A DNA stretch of 35,421 nt, from NCBI RefSeq assembly GCF_902805515.1, contig NZ_CADCTE010000135.1, forward strand, positions 1-35,421, in the 5' to 3' direction. Below the pieces are notes generated by a model. It was not told where the DNA came from. It saw only the letters and a program-made list of their open reading frames with translations, and ran no database searches. The stretch is from an uncultured Arthrobacter sp. GTDB lineage: Bacteria; Actinomycetota; Actinomycetes; Actinomycetales; Micrococcaceae. Positions 6,707 through 14,117 of the stretch are shown here, piece after piece (the stretch's first letter is position 1; every line of letters starts with the position of its first letter). The translations under genes were made by a program, and so were the position numbers.

Positions 6707-7618
6707 ATGAACCGGGTCACCCAGCGGCGCCGCATCACGACGTTCCGCTCAACGGCGGATCCCCGCCGGCGCGAGGACGCGCTGGCGGGTGAGGAACCCC
6801 TTGAGATCCGGCTGGGCGGGTCGGCCTTCACCGTGACCATGCGCACCCCGGGCGACGACTTCGACCTCGTCTCCGGCTTCCTGGTCTCCGAAGGCGTGGT
6901 GTGGGAGCCCGGCCAGCTGCCGAGCCTTCGGTACTGCGCCGGGGTTGACGAGTCGGGCCGGCAGACCTTCAACGTCGTGGAGGCGCAGCTGCGGCCGGGC
7001 ACGGTGCTTCCCGACACGGCCCTTGAACGCCATGTCTACACCTCGAGTTCCTGTGGAATCTGCGGCACCGCCTCGATCGACGCTGTGCGCAAGTCCTCGC
7101 GGTTCGACCTGAGGACCGACACGGCAGGGGTTGACCTCGGGGTGCTGCTCGGGCTGCCGGACCGGCTGAGGGAATCCCAGAAACTGTTCGACCGCACCGG
7201 CGGGGTGCACGCCGCCGGGCTGTTCACGGCCGACGGCGAACTGCTGTGCCTGCGTGAGGACGTCGGCCGGCACAACGCGGTCGACAAGGTCGTGGGCTGG
7301 GCGCTGCGGGAGGGCAGGCTTCCCCTGACTGGCACCATCCTCCAGGTCTCAGGACGGGCGTCCTTCGAGCTGGTGCAGAAGGCCCAGCTCGCCGGAATCC
7401 CCATCCTGGCCGCCGTCAGTGCGCCGTCGTCGCTGGCGGCCGACCTGGCCGACGACGCCGGAATGACGCTGGTGGGCTTCAGCAGGGGCTCCTCGCTCAA
7501 CTGTTACTCCCACCCCGAGCGGATCCGGGCCGGTTCGGCCGCCGATGCCGGTGCCGCCGGGGCCGGTTCCGCCGCGGATGCCGGTCCGGCAGGCCGTTCG
7601 GTGCCGGCCGCCGGGTAG
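6707..7618 (+). CDS. fdhD: Formate dehydrogenase accessory sulfurtransferase FdhD
   Basis: 303 residues, ATG start with GAGGAGG six bases upstream. FdhD moves sulfur from a cysteine desulfurase to the molybdenum cofactor, which activates formate dehydrogenase. The conserved catalytic loop with the CxxC pair is at Cys116/Cys119 (SSCGICGTAS), and the family block GGVHAAGLF ... LCLREDVGRHNAVDK is intact. The protein is a little long because of an Ala/Gly-rich tail (about 270-303) built from two copies of an 11-residue unit. It follows moeA in the same direction. No formate dehydrogenase subunit gene is in the window. Confidence 0.93.
   Translation: MNRVTQRRRITTFRSTADPRRREDALAGEEPLEIRLGGSAFTVTMRTPGDDFDLVSGFLVSEGVVWEPGQLPSLRYCAGVDESGRQTFNVVEAQLRPGTVLPDTALERHVYTSSSCGICGTASIDAVRKSSRFDLRTDTAGVDLGVLLGLPDRLRESQKLFDRTGGVHAAGLFTADGELLCLREDVGRHNAVDKVVGWALREGRLPLTGTILQVSGRASFELVQKAQLAGIPILAAVSAPSSLAADLADDAGMTLVGFSRGSSLNCYSHPERIRAGSAADAGAAGAGSAADAGPAGRSVPAAG
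7529..7594 (+). repeat. 33-bp tandem duplication in the fdhD tail
   Basis: Two 33-bp units (7529-7561 and 7562-7594) with few mismatches encode AGSAADAGAAG and AGSAADAGPAG at the FdhD C-terminus, outside the conserved domain. Confidence 0.75.
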
Positions 7619-7621
7619 TCC

Positions 7622-8653
7622 GTGGAACTGGGCGTCTTCAGCTTCGGCGACCTCCACCCCGATCCGGTCACCGGAGAGCGGGTCTCCCCTCAGGCGCGTA
7701 TGGCGCACCTGCTCGAACGGGCGCGGCTTGCCGATGAGGTGGGCCTTTCCTACTTCGGCATCGGCGAACACCACCGCCCGGACTATGCCGTCTCATCGAT
7801 CATTCCGGTGCTCTCCGCTGCCGCGGCCCAGACGACCTCGATCCACGTCGGCTCCGCCGTGACCGTCCTGAGCACCGAGGACCCGGTGCGGGTGTACCAG
7901 CAGTTCGCAACGCTGGACCTGCTCTCCGGCGGCCGGGCCGAACTGACGGCGGGGCGGGGGTCCTTCATCGAGTCCTACTTCCTGTTCGGTGCCGCGCTCG
8001 AGGACTACGACGCGCTCTACGAGGAGAAGATCGGCCTGCTCCTGCAGCTCGACGCGCAGGAGCGCATCACCTGGAGCGGACGGTTCCGGCCCGCGCTCGG
8101 GGATGCGCTCGTCCTGCCGCGCCCGCCCTCGGGACGCCTCGACATCTGGATCGCGACCGGTGGAACGATGACCTCGACGGTCCGGGCCGCGCGACTGGGC
8201 CGCCCGGTGATGTACGCGATGCTCGGCGGGACGGTCGGAAACTTCGCCGAACACGCCCAGCTGTACCGGGCCACCGCCGCGGAGGCAGGGCACGACCTGG
8301 GGAGGCTGCGGGTCGGGGTGAGCAGTGTGGGCCTGGTGCTGCGCGAGGGCGCCCGCGAACTGTTCCGGCCGTACTGGCTCGATACGATGCTCCGGATTTC
8401 GGCGGAGCGCGGATTCCCCACCCCGAGCGGCCTGACGTACAACATGCAGGCGGCGCGCGCCGGCGCGGTTTTCGTCGGGACCCCGGAGGAGGTGGCGCAG
8501 AAGATCGTGCTCACCCACGGGCAGATGCAGCACGACCGCCACATCTTCCAGTTCGATTTTTCCTCCGTACCGCAGGCGAAGGTCCTCGAGTCGATCGAAC
8601 TGCTGGGCACCGAGGTGCTGCCGCTGGTGCGGCGGGAGCTGGGAATCGCCTGA
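7622..8653 (+). CDS. LLM-class flavin-dependent monooxygenase (CE1758-like)
   Basis: 343 residues, GTG start three bases after the fdhD stop, with only a weak ribosome site. Luciferase-like (alpha/beta barrel) FMNH2-using oxidoreductase: the start MELGVFSFGD, the block GIGEHHRPDYAVSS, AVTVLSTEDPVRVYQQFATLDLLSGGRAEL and GRGSFIESYFLFG are typical. From memory these match the CE1758-type subfamily whose members usually sit next to a CE1759-type FMN reductase; a protein of that kind is found here at 32560-33192, about 24 kb away. The substrate is unknown. Its placement behind fdhD may be chance. Confidence 0.85.
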   Translation: MELGVFSFGDLHPDPVTGERVSPQARMAHLLERARLADEVGLSYFGIGEHHRPDYAVSSIIPVLSAAAAQTTSIHVGSAVTVLSTEDPVRVYQQFATLDLLSGGRAELTAGRGSFIESYFLFGAALEDYDALYEEKIGLLLQLDAQERITWSGRFRPALGDALVLPRPPSGRLDIWIATGGTMTSTVRAARLGRPVMYAMLGGTVGNFAEHAQLYRATAAEAGHDLGRLRVGVSSVGLVLREGARELFRPYWLDTMLRISAERGFPTPSGLTYNMQAARAGAVFVGTPEEVAQKIVLTHGQMQHDRHIFQFDFSSVPQAKVLESIELLGTEVLPLVRRELGIA

Positions 8654-8690
8654 CGTTCGCCCGCCGGGGGTGGGCGCATCCCGGCGAGTG

Positions 8691-8735
8691 TGCAGCTAAC
8701 CACCCTTCGGTGCCGCGAAAGCGTGGTGAGCTGCA
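8691..8735. terminator. Candidate bidirectional terminator between convergent genes
   Basis: TGCAGCTAACCAC (8691-8703) pairs with GTGGTGAGCTGCA (8723-8735), 12 of 13 bases, with a 19-base loop. It lies between the monooxygenase stop (8653) and the ATPase stop (8779), which face each other. T runs are short, so this is moderate support. Confidence 0.5.
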
Positions 8736-8778
8736 GTTTCGGCGGAAAGACAACGACGGCGGCAGGGCGCCGTTCCCC

Positions 8779-9576
8779 TTAGAACGGGTGGAGCAGGCGC
8801 TGGACGAAGCGCCGGGTCCGTTCGTGCTTGGGGTTGCGCAGCACCTGGTCCGGGTGGCCGCGCTCGACGACGACGCCGCCGTCCATGAACACCACCTCGT
8901 CGGCGACCTCACGGGCGAAGGCCATCTCGTGGGTGACGATGACCATGGTCCAGTCCTCCTCGGCCAGGTCCTTGATGACCTTGAGCACCTCGCCCACCAG
9001 CTCGGGGTCGAGGGCGGAGGTCGGCTCGTCGAAGAGCAGCAGGTCGGGCCGCAGCGCGAGCGCCCGGACGATCCCCACCCGCTGCTGCTGCCCGCCGGAG
9101 AGCTCGAAGGGGTACTGGTCCTTCTTCGCGAGGAGCCCGACCCGGTCGAGCAGCTTCTCGGCATCCTGCACCGCCTCGGCCCGGCGGCGCTTCTGCACCT
9201 GCACCGGGCCCTCGATGACGTTTTCGAGCACCGTCATGTGCGGAAACAGGTTGTACTGCTGGAACACCATGGCGCTGCGGTCGCGCAGGGCGGACAGCTC
9301 CCGGCCGGAGACGGCTCCGCCGAAGTTCACCGACGGGCCGCCGTCGAAGGCGACGGTCCCGCCGTCGGGCACCTCGAGCCCGTTGAGGGAGCGCAGCACC
9401 GTTGTCTTGCCCGACCCTGAGGGCCCGACCAGGGCGACGACCTCGCCGCGGCACACCGTCAGGTCGATGGAGCGGAGCACCATGTTGCTGCCGAAGGACT
9501 TCTGCAGGCCCGTGGCGCTGAGCAGCACTTCACCGGGTGTCTGCGTGCGGGCCGGAGCGGGATCAGTGGATGACAT
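8779..9576 (-). CDS. Amino-acid (probably cystine) ABC importer, ATPase subunit
   Basis: 265 residues. Walker A GPSGSGKT, Q-loop in QQYNLFPHM, ABC signature LSGGQQQR, Walker B LLLFDEPTSALDP and the H-loop VTHEM are all intact, in the arrangement of polar-amino-acid importers (GlnQ/TcyN/YecC type). The ATG is at 9574-9576, inside the end of the permease gene (14-base overlap), so it is translated together with the permease. It hydrolyses ATP to drive uptake by the membrane permease. Substrate assignment rests on the binding protein of the same operon. Confidence 0.9.
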   Translation of the reverse strand: MSSTDPAPARTQTPGEVLLSATGLQKSFGSNMVLRSIDLTVCRGEVVALVGPSGSGKTTVLRSLNGLEVPDGGTVAFDGGPSVNFGGAVSGRELSALRDRSAMVFQQYNLFPHMTVLENVIEGPVQVQKRRRAEAVQDAEKLLDRVGLLAKKDQYPFELSGGQQQRVGIVRALALRPDLLLFDEPTSALDPELVGEVLKVIKDLAEEDWTMVIVTHEMAFAREVADEVVFMDGGVVVERGHPDQVLRNPKHERTRRFVQRLLHPF

Positions 9577-10222
9577 AGCGGTCCAACCTTTTCTCGAGTG
9601 CTCCCTGCCCGGCGGCGAGAACGAAGCAGAACACCCAGTAGATCAATGCGGCCTCAAGGTAGAGCAGCATGAACTCCTGGCTGAAGGCGGCGATCTGCTC
9701 GGCCTCGCGGAACAGTTCGGTGACGAGGATCAGCGACGCCAGGGAGGTGTCCTTGACCAGGGAGATGAAGGTGTTCGACAGCGGGGGCACCGATACGCGG
9801 GCCGCCTGGGGAAGGATGATCCGCCGCAGGGTGCGCCGGCGCGACATGCCGATGGTGTGCCCGGCCTCCCACTGGCCCTTGGGCACCGACAGGATTGCGG
9901 CCCGCAGGATTTCGGCGGCGTACCCGGCGACGTTGAGCGAGAACGCGATCACGGCACTCGGCCACGGCGGGATCACCACCCCGATCGAGGGGAGCCCGTA
10001 GAAGACGATGAAGAGCTGCACCAGCAGGGGAGTGCCCCGGACCAGCGAGATATAGACGCGGGCGATCCCCGAGAGCAGGCGCTTGCCGCTGATCCGCATC
10101 AGGGCGAGGACCAGGGCCAGTGCCAGGCCAAGCACGAAGGACATCAGCGTCAGCGGGATGGTTCCGGTCAGTCCGCCCCGGAGGATGGGCCAGAACGAAC
10201 TCCGGAACAGCTCCCAATCCAC
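9563..10222 (-). CDS. Amino-acid (probably cystine) ABC importer, permease subunit
   Basis: 219 residues, GTG start at 10220-10222 with GGGAAGGAC seven bases upstream. It is a His/Glu/Gln/Arg/Opine-type permease: about five membrane segments, RGTPLLVQLFIVFYGLP early on, and the EAA loop AAEILRAAILSVPKGQWEAGHTIGMS, which couples to the ATPase. It overlaps the ATPase gene by 14 bases and follows the binding-protein gene after a 129-base gap holding a strong hairpin. A single permease of this size probably works as a homodimer. Confidence 0.9.
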   Translation of the reverse strand: MDWELFRSSFWPILRGGLTGTIPLTLMSFVLGLALALVLALMRISGKRLLSGIARVYISLVRGTPLLVQLFIVFYGLPSIGVVIPPWPSAVIAFSLNVAGYAAEILRAAILSVPKGQWEAGHTIGMSRRRTLRRIILPQAARVSVPPLSNTFISLVKDTSLASLILVTELFREAEQIAAFSQEFMLLYLEAALIYWVFCFVLAAGQGALEKRLDRYVIH

Positions 10223-10309
10223 TTAGTCGTCCTTCCCTCCGCGTATATGCGCGCGGCCGCGTCGAATTGCCCGGCGGTGGGTTCCGGGTGGAGGTTCCGG
10301 ATCCATCTG

Positions 10310-10345
10310 CCGGCCCGCCGGACGGCTCAGCCGCCGGCGGGCCGG
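10310..10345 (-). terminator. Intercistronic hairpin after the binding-protein gene
   Basis: Perfect 12-bp stem (10310-10321 with 10334-10345) whose loop can pair further (CGGCT/AGCCG). It starts six bases after the binding-protein stop codon on the minus strand and has no T run. Such hairpins usually act as partial terminators or mRNA stabilisers, giving more binding protein than permease and ATPase. Confidence 0.6.
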
Positions 10346-10351
10346 GTGGGA

Positions 10352-11173
10352 TTACTTGCTGACGTCGGCGCCGAAGTATTTCGTCGAAATCTCGGCAAGG
10401 GTACCATCGGCCCGCAGCTCGTCCAGGGCGTCGTTGACGGCCTCGACCAGGTCTTCGCTGCCCTTCTTGAAGGCCACGGCGCTCTCCGAGGTGTCCTCGG
10501 TCTCCGCGGCGATCTTGATGGAGTCATCCTTCTCGGTGTTCTGATAGTCGAGGTAGGTCAGCTCGTCGTTGATCGTCGCGTCGACCCGGCCCTGCTGGAG
10601 GAGGGAGACCGACTGGGCCCACCCCTCGACGGCCTCGACCTCGGCGCCAGCCTCCTTGGCCATCTCGTACCAGTTGCTCGTGAGCGACTGCGCGGTGGTC
10701 TTGCCCTTCAGGTCCTCGAAGGAGGAGATGTCGTTGTTGTCGGCGCTGGTGACGATCACGCCGTTGCTGACGGTGTAGGGATCGGAGAAGTCGTACTTCT
10801 CGGTGCGCTCGTCGGTGATCGAGACCTGGTTGGCGATCGCATCGACACGGCCCGCCTCAAGCCCGGCGAAGATCGCATCCCACTGGGTTTCCTCGAACTC
10901 GACCTCGACGCCGAGCTTCTCCCCGACGGCAGTGATCACCTCGACGTCGTACCCGGTGAGGTCGCCGTTGCCTTCTTCGTGGAAGCTGAAGGGCTTGTAG
11001 GTGCCCTCGGTGCCAACGGTGAGAACGCCGGCTTCCTGGATTTCCTGGAGGGTCGACGGCGCCGCCTCGGTGGCTCCGCCGCCTGCTCCTCCGGAATCGG
11101 ACGAAGCCGAGCACCCGGTGACGGCAAGGGCCAGCGCTGCGGCGGTGCCGAGGACGGACAGACGGAAGGTCAT
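10352..11173 (-). CDS. Extracellular solute-binding lipoprotein, cystine-binding FliY/TcyJ-like
   Basis: 273 residues, ATG at 11171-11173 with AAGGA seven bases upstream. Signal peptide with lipobox LAVTGC (Cys21), then a Gly/Ser linker and a class-3 periplasmic-binding fold from about residue 45. Key blocks match the cystine binders as I remember them: VGTEGTYKPFSFH, GYDVEV, WDAIFAGLEAGRVDAIANQVSITDER, KYDFSDPYT, and the ending LAEISTKYFGADVSK. It would be anchored outside the membrane and feed the permease. Cystine is the best guess; another polar amino acid remains possible. Confidence 0.85.
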   Translation of the reverse strand: MTFRLSVLGTAAALALAVTGCSASSDSGGAGGGATEAAPSTLQEIQEAGVLTVGTEGTYKPFSFHEEGNGDLTGYDVEVITAVGEKLGVEVEFEETQWDAIFAGLEAGRVDAIANQVSITDERTEKYDFSDPYTVSNGVIVTSADNNDISSFEDLKGKTTAQSLTSNWYEMAKEAGAEVEAVEGWAQSVSLLQQGRVDATINDELTYLDYQNTEKDDSIKIAAETEDTSESAVAFKKGSEDLVEAVNDALDELRADGTLAEISTKYFGADVSK

Positions 11174-11233
11174 GATGAGGTCCTTAAATTCTTTGAGGGG
11201 GTGTCTGCGGGCGGCGCGGTAAACCGCCTTCTA

Positions 11234-11251
11234 CAATGTGCAACAACATTG
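11234..11251 (-). promoter_or_regulatory. Inverted repeat upstream of the cystine-type importer
   Basis: CAATGT (11234-11239), six-base spacer, ACATTG (11246-11251), about 60 bases upstream of the binding-protein ATG. It contains the 11-mer GTTGTTGCACA (minus strand), also present in the symporter promoter at 27504-27514. A repressor or activator site is likely but its regulator is unknown. I see no certain -35/-10 pair. Confidence 0.35.
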
Positions 11252-11414
11252 AACCCTGTCATTGTTCCGCGGTGGTGGCGACCCAGTGTGACGCCGTATG
11301 TCGAACGTTCCCGCAGACCCTTGAAAAACCGTCTCAAATTGTGCCTTGGGCATACTCCGGGAGCCGGGCAGCCCGAGCGCCTAAGCTTGGAGAGGCTGAA
11401 CGGAAGGCACCTGC

Positions 11415-13334
11415 ATGAGCATGGAAGGCGCGGCGTGGAGTTCCCTCTACCGGATCTCCACCGCCAAGGACCGCACGAACAAATTCTCGAAGGAAACGCT
11501 GAAGCGCATCGTCGCGTTCGCGGTGCCCTACCGGGTGAAGCTCACGCTCTTCATCCTGTTGTCGGTGGGCGCCGCGTTCCTCGCCGTCGCAACCCCGGTG
11601 CTCGCCGGGCAGGTCGTCGACGTCATTGTCGCCCGCGGCTCGACGCAGACGGTGGTCTGGCTCGCCGTCGTCATCGCCCTGGTCGCGGTGGCGGATGCCG
11701 CCGTCAGCCTGGCCACCCGCTGGTACTCGGCGAACATCGGCGAGGGTGTGATCCTCGATCTGCGCACCGCCGTGTTCAACCACGTCCAGAAAATGCCGAT
11801 CGCCTTCTTCACCCGAACCCGTACCGGTGCCCTGGTAAGCCGCCTCAACAACGACGTCATCGGCGCCCAGCAGGCCTTCAGCGGAACCCTCTCCGGCGTG
11901 GTCAGCAACACGGTGGCGCTCGCCCTGACCCTTATCGTGATGCTGAGCACCTCCTGGCTGGTGACGGTCCTCGCGATCGTGATGCTGCCGTTGTTCCTCG
12001 TCCCCGCGCGGCGCATGGGCGGAAAACTCGCGGCGCTGCGGCGTGAGGCGGCCGACCACAACTCGGCGATGAGCACCCAGATGACCGAGCGGTTCTCCGC
12101 ACCCGGCGCCACCCTGGTGAAGCTGTTCGGCCGGCCCGATGCCGAGTCCGAGGAATTCCGCGTCCGCGCCGCCCGTGTCCGCGACATCGGCGTACGCATG
12201 GCCATGCTCCAGTTCATCTTCTTCACCGCGCTGATGCTCGTCTCCGCACTTGCCCTGGCGCTCGTCTACGGTCTCGGTGGAACCCTAGCCCTCGGCGGGC
12301 AGCTCGAGACCGGCGAGGTGGTGACCCTCGCCCTGCTGCTCACGCGGTTGTACGCGCCGCTGACGTCCCTCGCGAACGCGCGGGTCGAAATCATGAGCGC
12401 CCTGGTCAGCTTCGAGCGGGTCTTCGAGATCCTCGACCTGTTGCCCCTGATCCAGGAGAAGCCCGACGCCCGCAAGGTGCCGCCCGGTCCCGTCACCATC
12501 GAGTTCGACGACGTCCGCTTCGCCTACCCGTCGGCCGACAAGGTCTCCCTGGCCTCCCTCGAGGAGGTCTCCACCCTCGACACCCGCGGAGGCGAGGAAG
12601 TGCTCCACGGCATCTCCTTCACCATCCAGCCCGGCCAGACCGTGGCGCTGGTGGGTACCTCCGGCGCCGGGAAGTCGACCATCGCCCAGCTGCTGGCGCG
12701 CCTTTACGACGTCGACAGCGGCGCGGTGCGCCTGGCCGGCGCCGACGTCCGTGACCTCACCTTCGCCTCAATGCGCTCCACCCTCGGCATGGTGACCCAG
12801 GACGGGCACCTCTTCCACGAGACCATCCGGTCGAACCTCCTGCTTGCCCGCCCCGAGGCGACCGAGGACGAGATCTGGGACGCCGTCCGCCGCGCCCGCC
12901 TGGAGCCGCTGCTGCGTTCGCTCCCCGACCAGCTCGACACCATGGTCGGTGAGCGCGGCTACCGGCTCTCCGGCGGGGAGCGCCAGCGCATGACCATCGC
13001 CCGGCTGCTGCTGGCCCAGCCGCGTGTGGTCATCCTCGACGAGGCGACGGCGGCGCTCGACTCCACCTCGGAGGCCGCCGTGCAGGCCGCCCTGACCGAG
13101 GCGCTTGAAGGGCGGACCGCCATGGTGATCGCGCACCGGCTCTCGACGATCCGCAGCGCCGACCTGATTCTCGTGGTGGAGGACGGCCGGATCGCAGAAC
13201 GCGGCACCCACGAGGAACTGCTGGAGCGCGGGGGCCGCTATGCGGAGCTGCACCGGACGCAGTTCGCGGTGCAGAAGAATGCCGCGCCGGACGAGGACCC
13301 CGAAGTGCTCAGCGGGGCGCCTGCCACGCCGTAA
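11415..13334 (+). CDS. ABC exporter, fused membrane and ATPase domains
   Basis: 639 residues, ATG with GGAAGG seven bases upstream. A type-I exporter half-transporter: six membrane helices at about 35-320, then an ATPase with Walker A GTSGAGKST (about 414), signature LSGGERQR, Walker B VVILDEATAALDS and H-loop IAHRLST. The coupling region NHVQKMPIAFFTRTRTGALVSRLNND is typical of MsbA/LmrA/MdlB-like proteins. It likely dimerises and exports a lipid, peptide or drug; nothing nearby names the substrate. The linker before the ATPase (SADKVSLASLEEVSTLDTRGG) is longer than usual. Its last 26 bases overlap the convergent Nudix gene. Confidence 0.9.
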   Translation: MSMEGAAWSSLYRISTAKDRTNKFSKETLKRIVAFAVPYRVKLTLFILLSVGAAFLAVATPVLAGQVVDVIVARGSTQTVVWLAVVIALVAVADAAVSLATRWYSANIGEGVILDLRTAVFNHVQKMPIAFFTRTRTGALVSRLNNDVIGAQQAFSGTLSGVVSNTVALALTLIVMLSTSWLVTVLAIVMLPLFLVPARRMGGKLAALRREAADHNSAMSTQMTERFSAPGATLVKLFGRPDAESEEFRVRAARVRDIGVRMAMLQFIFFTALMLVSALALALVYGLGGTLALGGQLETGEVVTLALLLTRLYAPLTSLANARVEIMSALVSFERVFEILDLLPLIQEKPDARKVPPGPVTIEFDDVRFAYPSADKVSLASLEEVSTLDTRGGEEVLHGISFTIQPGQTVALVGTSGAGKSTIAQLLARLYDVDSGAVRLAGADVRDLTFASMRSTLGMVTQDGHLFHETIRSNLLLARPEATEDEIWDAVRRARLEPLLRSLPDQLDTMVGERGYRLSGGERQRMTIARLLLAQPRVVILDEATAALDSTSEAAVQAALTEALEGRTAMVIAHRLSTIRSADLILVVEDGRIAERGTHEELLERGGRYAELHRTQFAVQKNAAPDEDPEVLSGAPATP

Positions 13335-13746
13335 CCTCCGGCGGAGGCAGCGCGCCCAGCGCGGGGACGACGAACTCGGTCAGCAGCGGGGCGAGGTCGG
13401 TCCGGCTCCCGGCCGCCGCCAGGTCGAGCCACCCGATCTCCTCGATCTCCGCGGCAGGGACCGGGGTGCCCTCCAGCGGGCCGAGAAACACGGCGGCGTC
13501 GATGAAGGTGTCCGGCTCATTGGCGGCGGGTCCGTACCAGCGGCCGAGCAGCCGAAGCCGGGCGGCCGGCACGGCCAAGCCAAGTTCCTCCTCAAGCTCG
13601 CGCACCGCGGCGGCTGCCGCGCTCTCCCCGGGCTCGAGCTTGCCACCGGGCTGCATGAACAGAGCGGTGCCGCGCTTGCGCACGAGCAGGAGGCGCCCGG
13701 CGTCGTCGAGCAGGCACAGGGCGGCAATGGAGAGTACGTGGGTCAT
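13309..13746 (-). CDS. Nudix hydrolase
   Basis: 145 residues, ATG at 13744-13746 with GAGG five bases upstream. The Nudix box Gx5Ex7REUxEExGU is perfect: Gly35, Glu41, Arg49-Glu50, Glu53-Glu54, Gly56. These bind Mg2+ to cleave nucleoside diphosphate-linked compounds. The start (MTHVLSIAALCLLDDAGRLLLVRKRG) resembles the MutT-like group, but the exact substrate cannot be told. Its 3' end overlaps the ABC exporter by 26 bases on the opposite strand, and the tRNA-Arg gene lies 43 bases upstream on the same strand. Confidence 0.9.
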   Translation of the reverse strand: MTHVLSIAALCLLDDAGRLLLVRKRGTALFMQPGGKLEPGESAAAAAVRELEEELGLAVPAARLRLLGRWYGPAANEPDTFIDAAVFLGPLEGTPVPAAEIEEIGWLDLAAAGSRTDLAPLLTEFVVPALGALPPPEVTAWQAPR

Positions 13747-13789
13747 GGCCGCCTCGGGAATTGGGGCAGGGCTGCCTCATTCATCAAAG

Positions 13790-13863
13790 TGCCCCTGGCC
13801 GGAATCGAACCGACGACCTTCCCTTTAGGAGAGGGACGCTCTATCCTACTGAGCTACAGAGGC
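13790..13863 (-). tRNA. tRNA-Arg (anticodon CCU)
   Basis: The minus strand folds as a full cloverleaf: acceptor GCCTCTG/CAGGGGC, D arm with AGCTCAGTAGGATAGAGC, anticodon stem TCCCT/AGGGA around loop CTCCTAA (anticodon CCT in DNA), and T arm with GGTTCGATTCC. The discriminator is A; CCA is not encoded. It reads AGG, a rare codon in this GC-rich genome. Confidence 0.95.
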
Positions 13864-14077
13864 GTGTCGGGGCGGAGTGGATCCACCCCCGTCAAGCGCT
13901 CCCAGCTTACCTGTTTCCGCTCGTGTGTTGAAAAGCTCCCGACCGAACTGCAGGGGTGTTGGGCGGCGCGCAGATCTTACAGGGAGATTCCGCCGACGTC
14001 GAGATGCGACGAGATCGCGCGCTGATCCTCTTGCCAATTTTGTTTTTTTGTACTTTATTTCGCCGTAACACGCAGTA

Positions 14078-14093
14078 TGTGATTGCAGTCACG
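14078..14093 (+). promoter_or_regulatory. CRP/GlxR-like site upstream of the AGCS symporter
   Basis: TGTGA-TTGCAG-TCACG, one base off the TGTGA-N6-TCACA consensus of CRP/GlxR regulators. It lies 25 bases before the ATG, after an AT-rich stretch (about 14032-14068) unlike its surroundings that could hold the promoter. So close to the start codon it would more likely repress. The rest of the 13864-14117 gap shows nothing else clear. Confidence 0.55.
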
Positions 14094-14117
14094 CCGGTTT
14101 CGGGGTTGATTTGAGGG

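Noticed and set aside
8828-12046. A 1072-codon open frame on the plus strand
   Set aside because: It runs antisense through the ATPase, permease and binding-protein genes, all of which have intact family motifs. It is a by-product of GC-rich codon use.
13864-14117. A possible small gene or RNA between the tRNA and the AGCS symporter
   Set aside because: No frame with a ribosome site and no stable conserved fold; only the AT-rich promoter-like stretch and the CRP-like site are supported.
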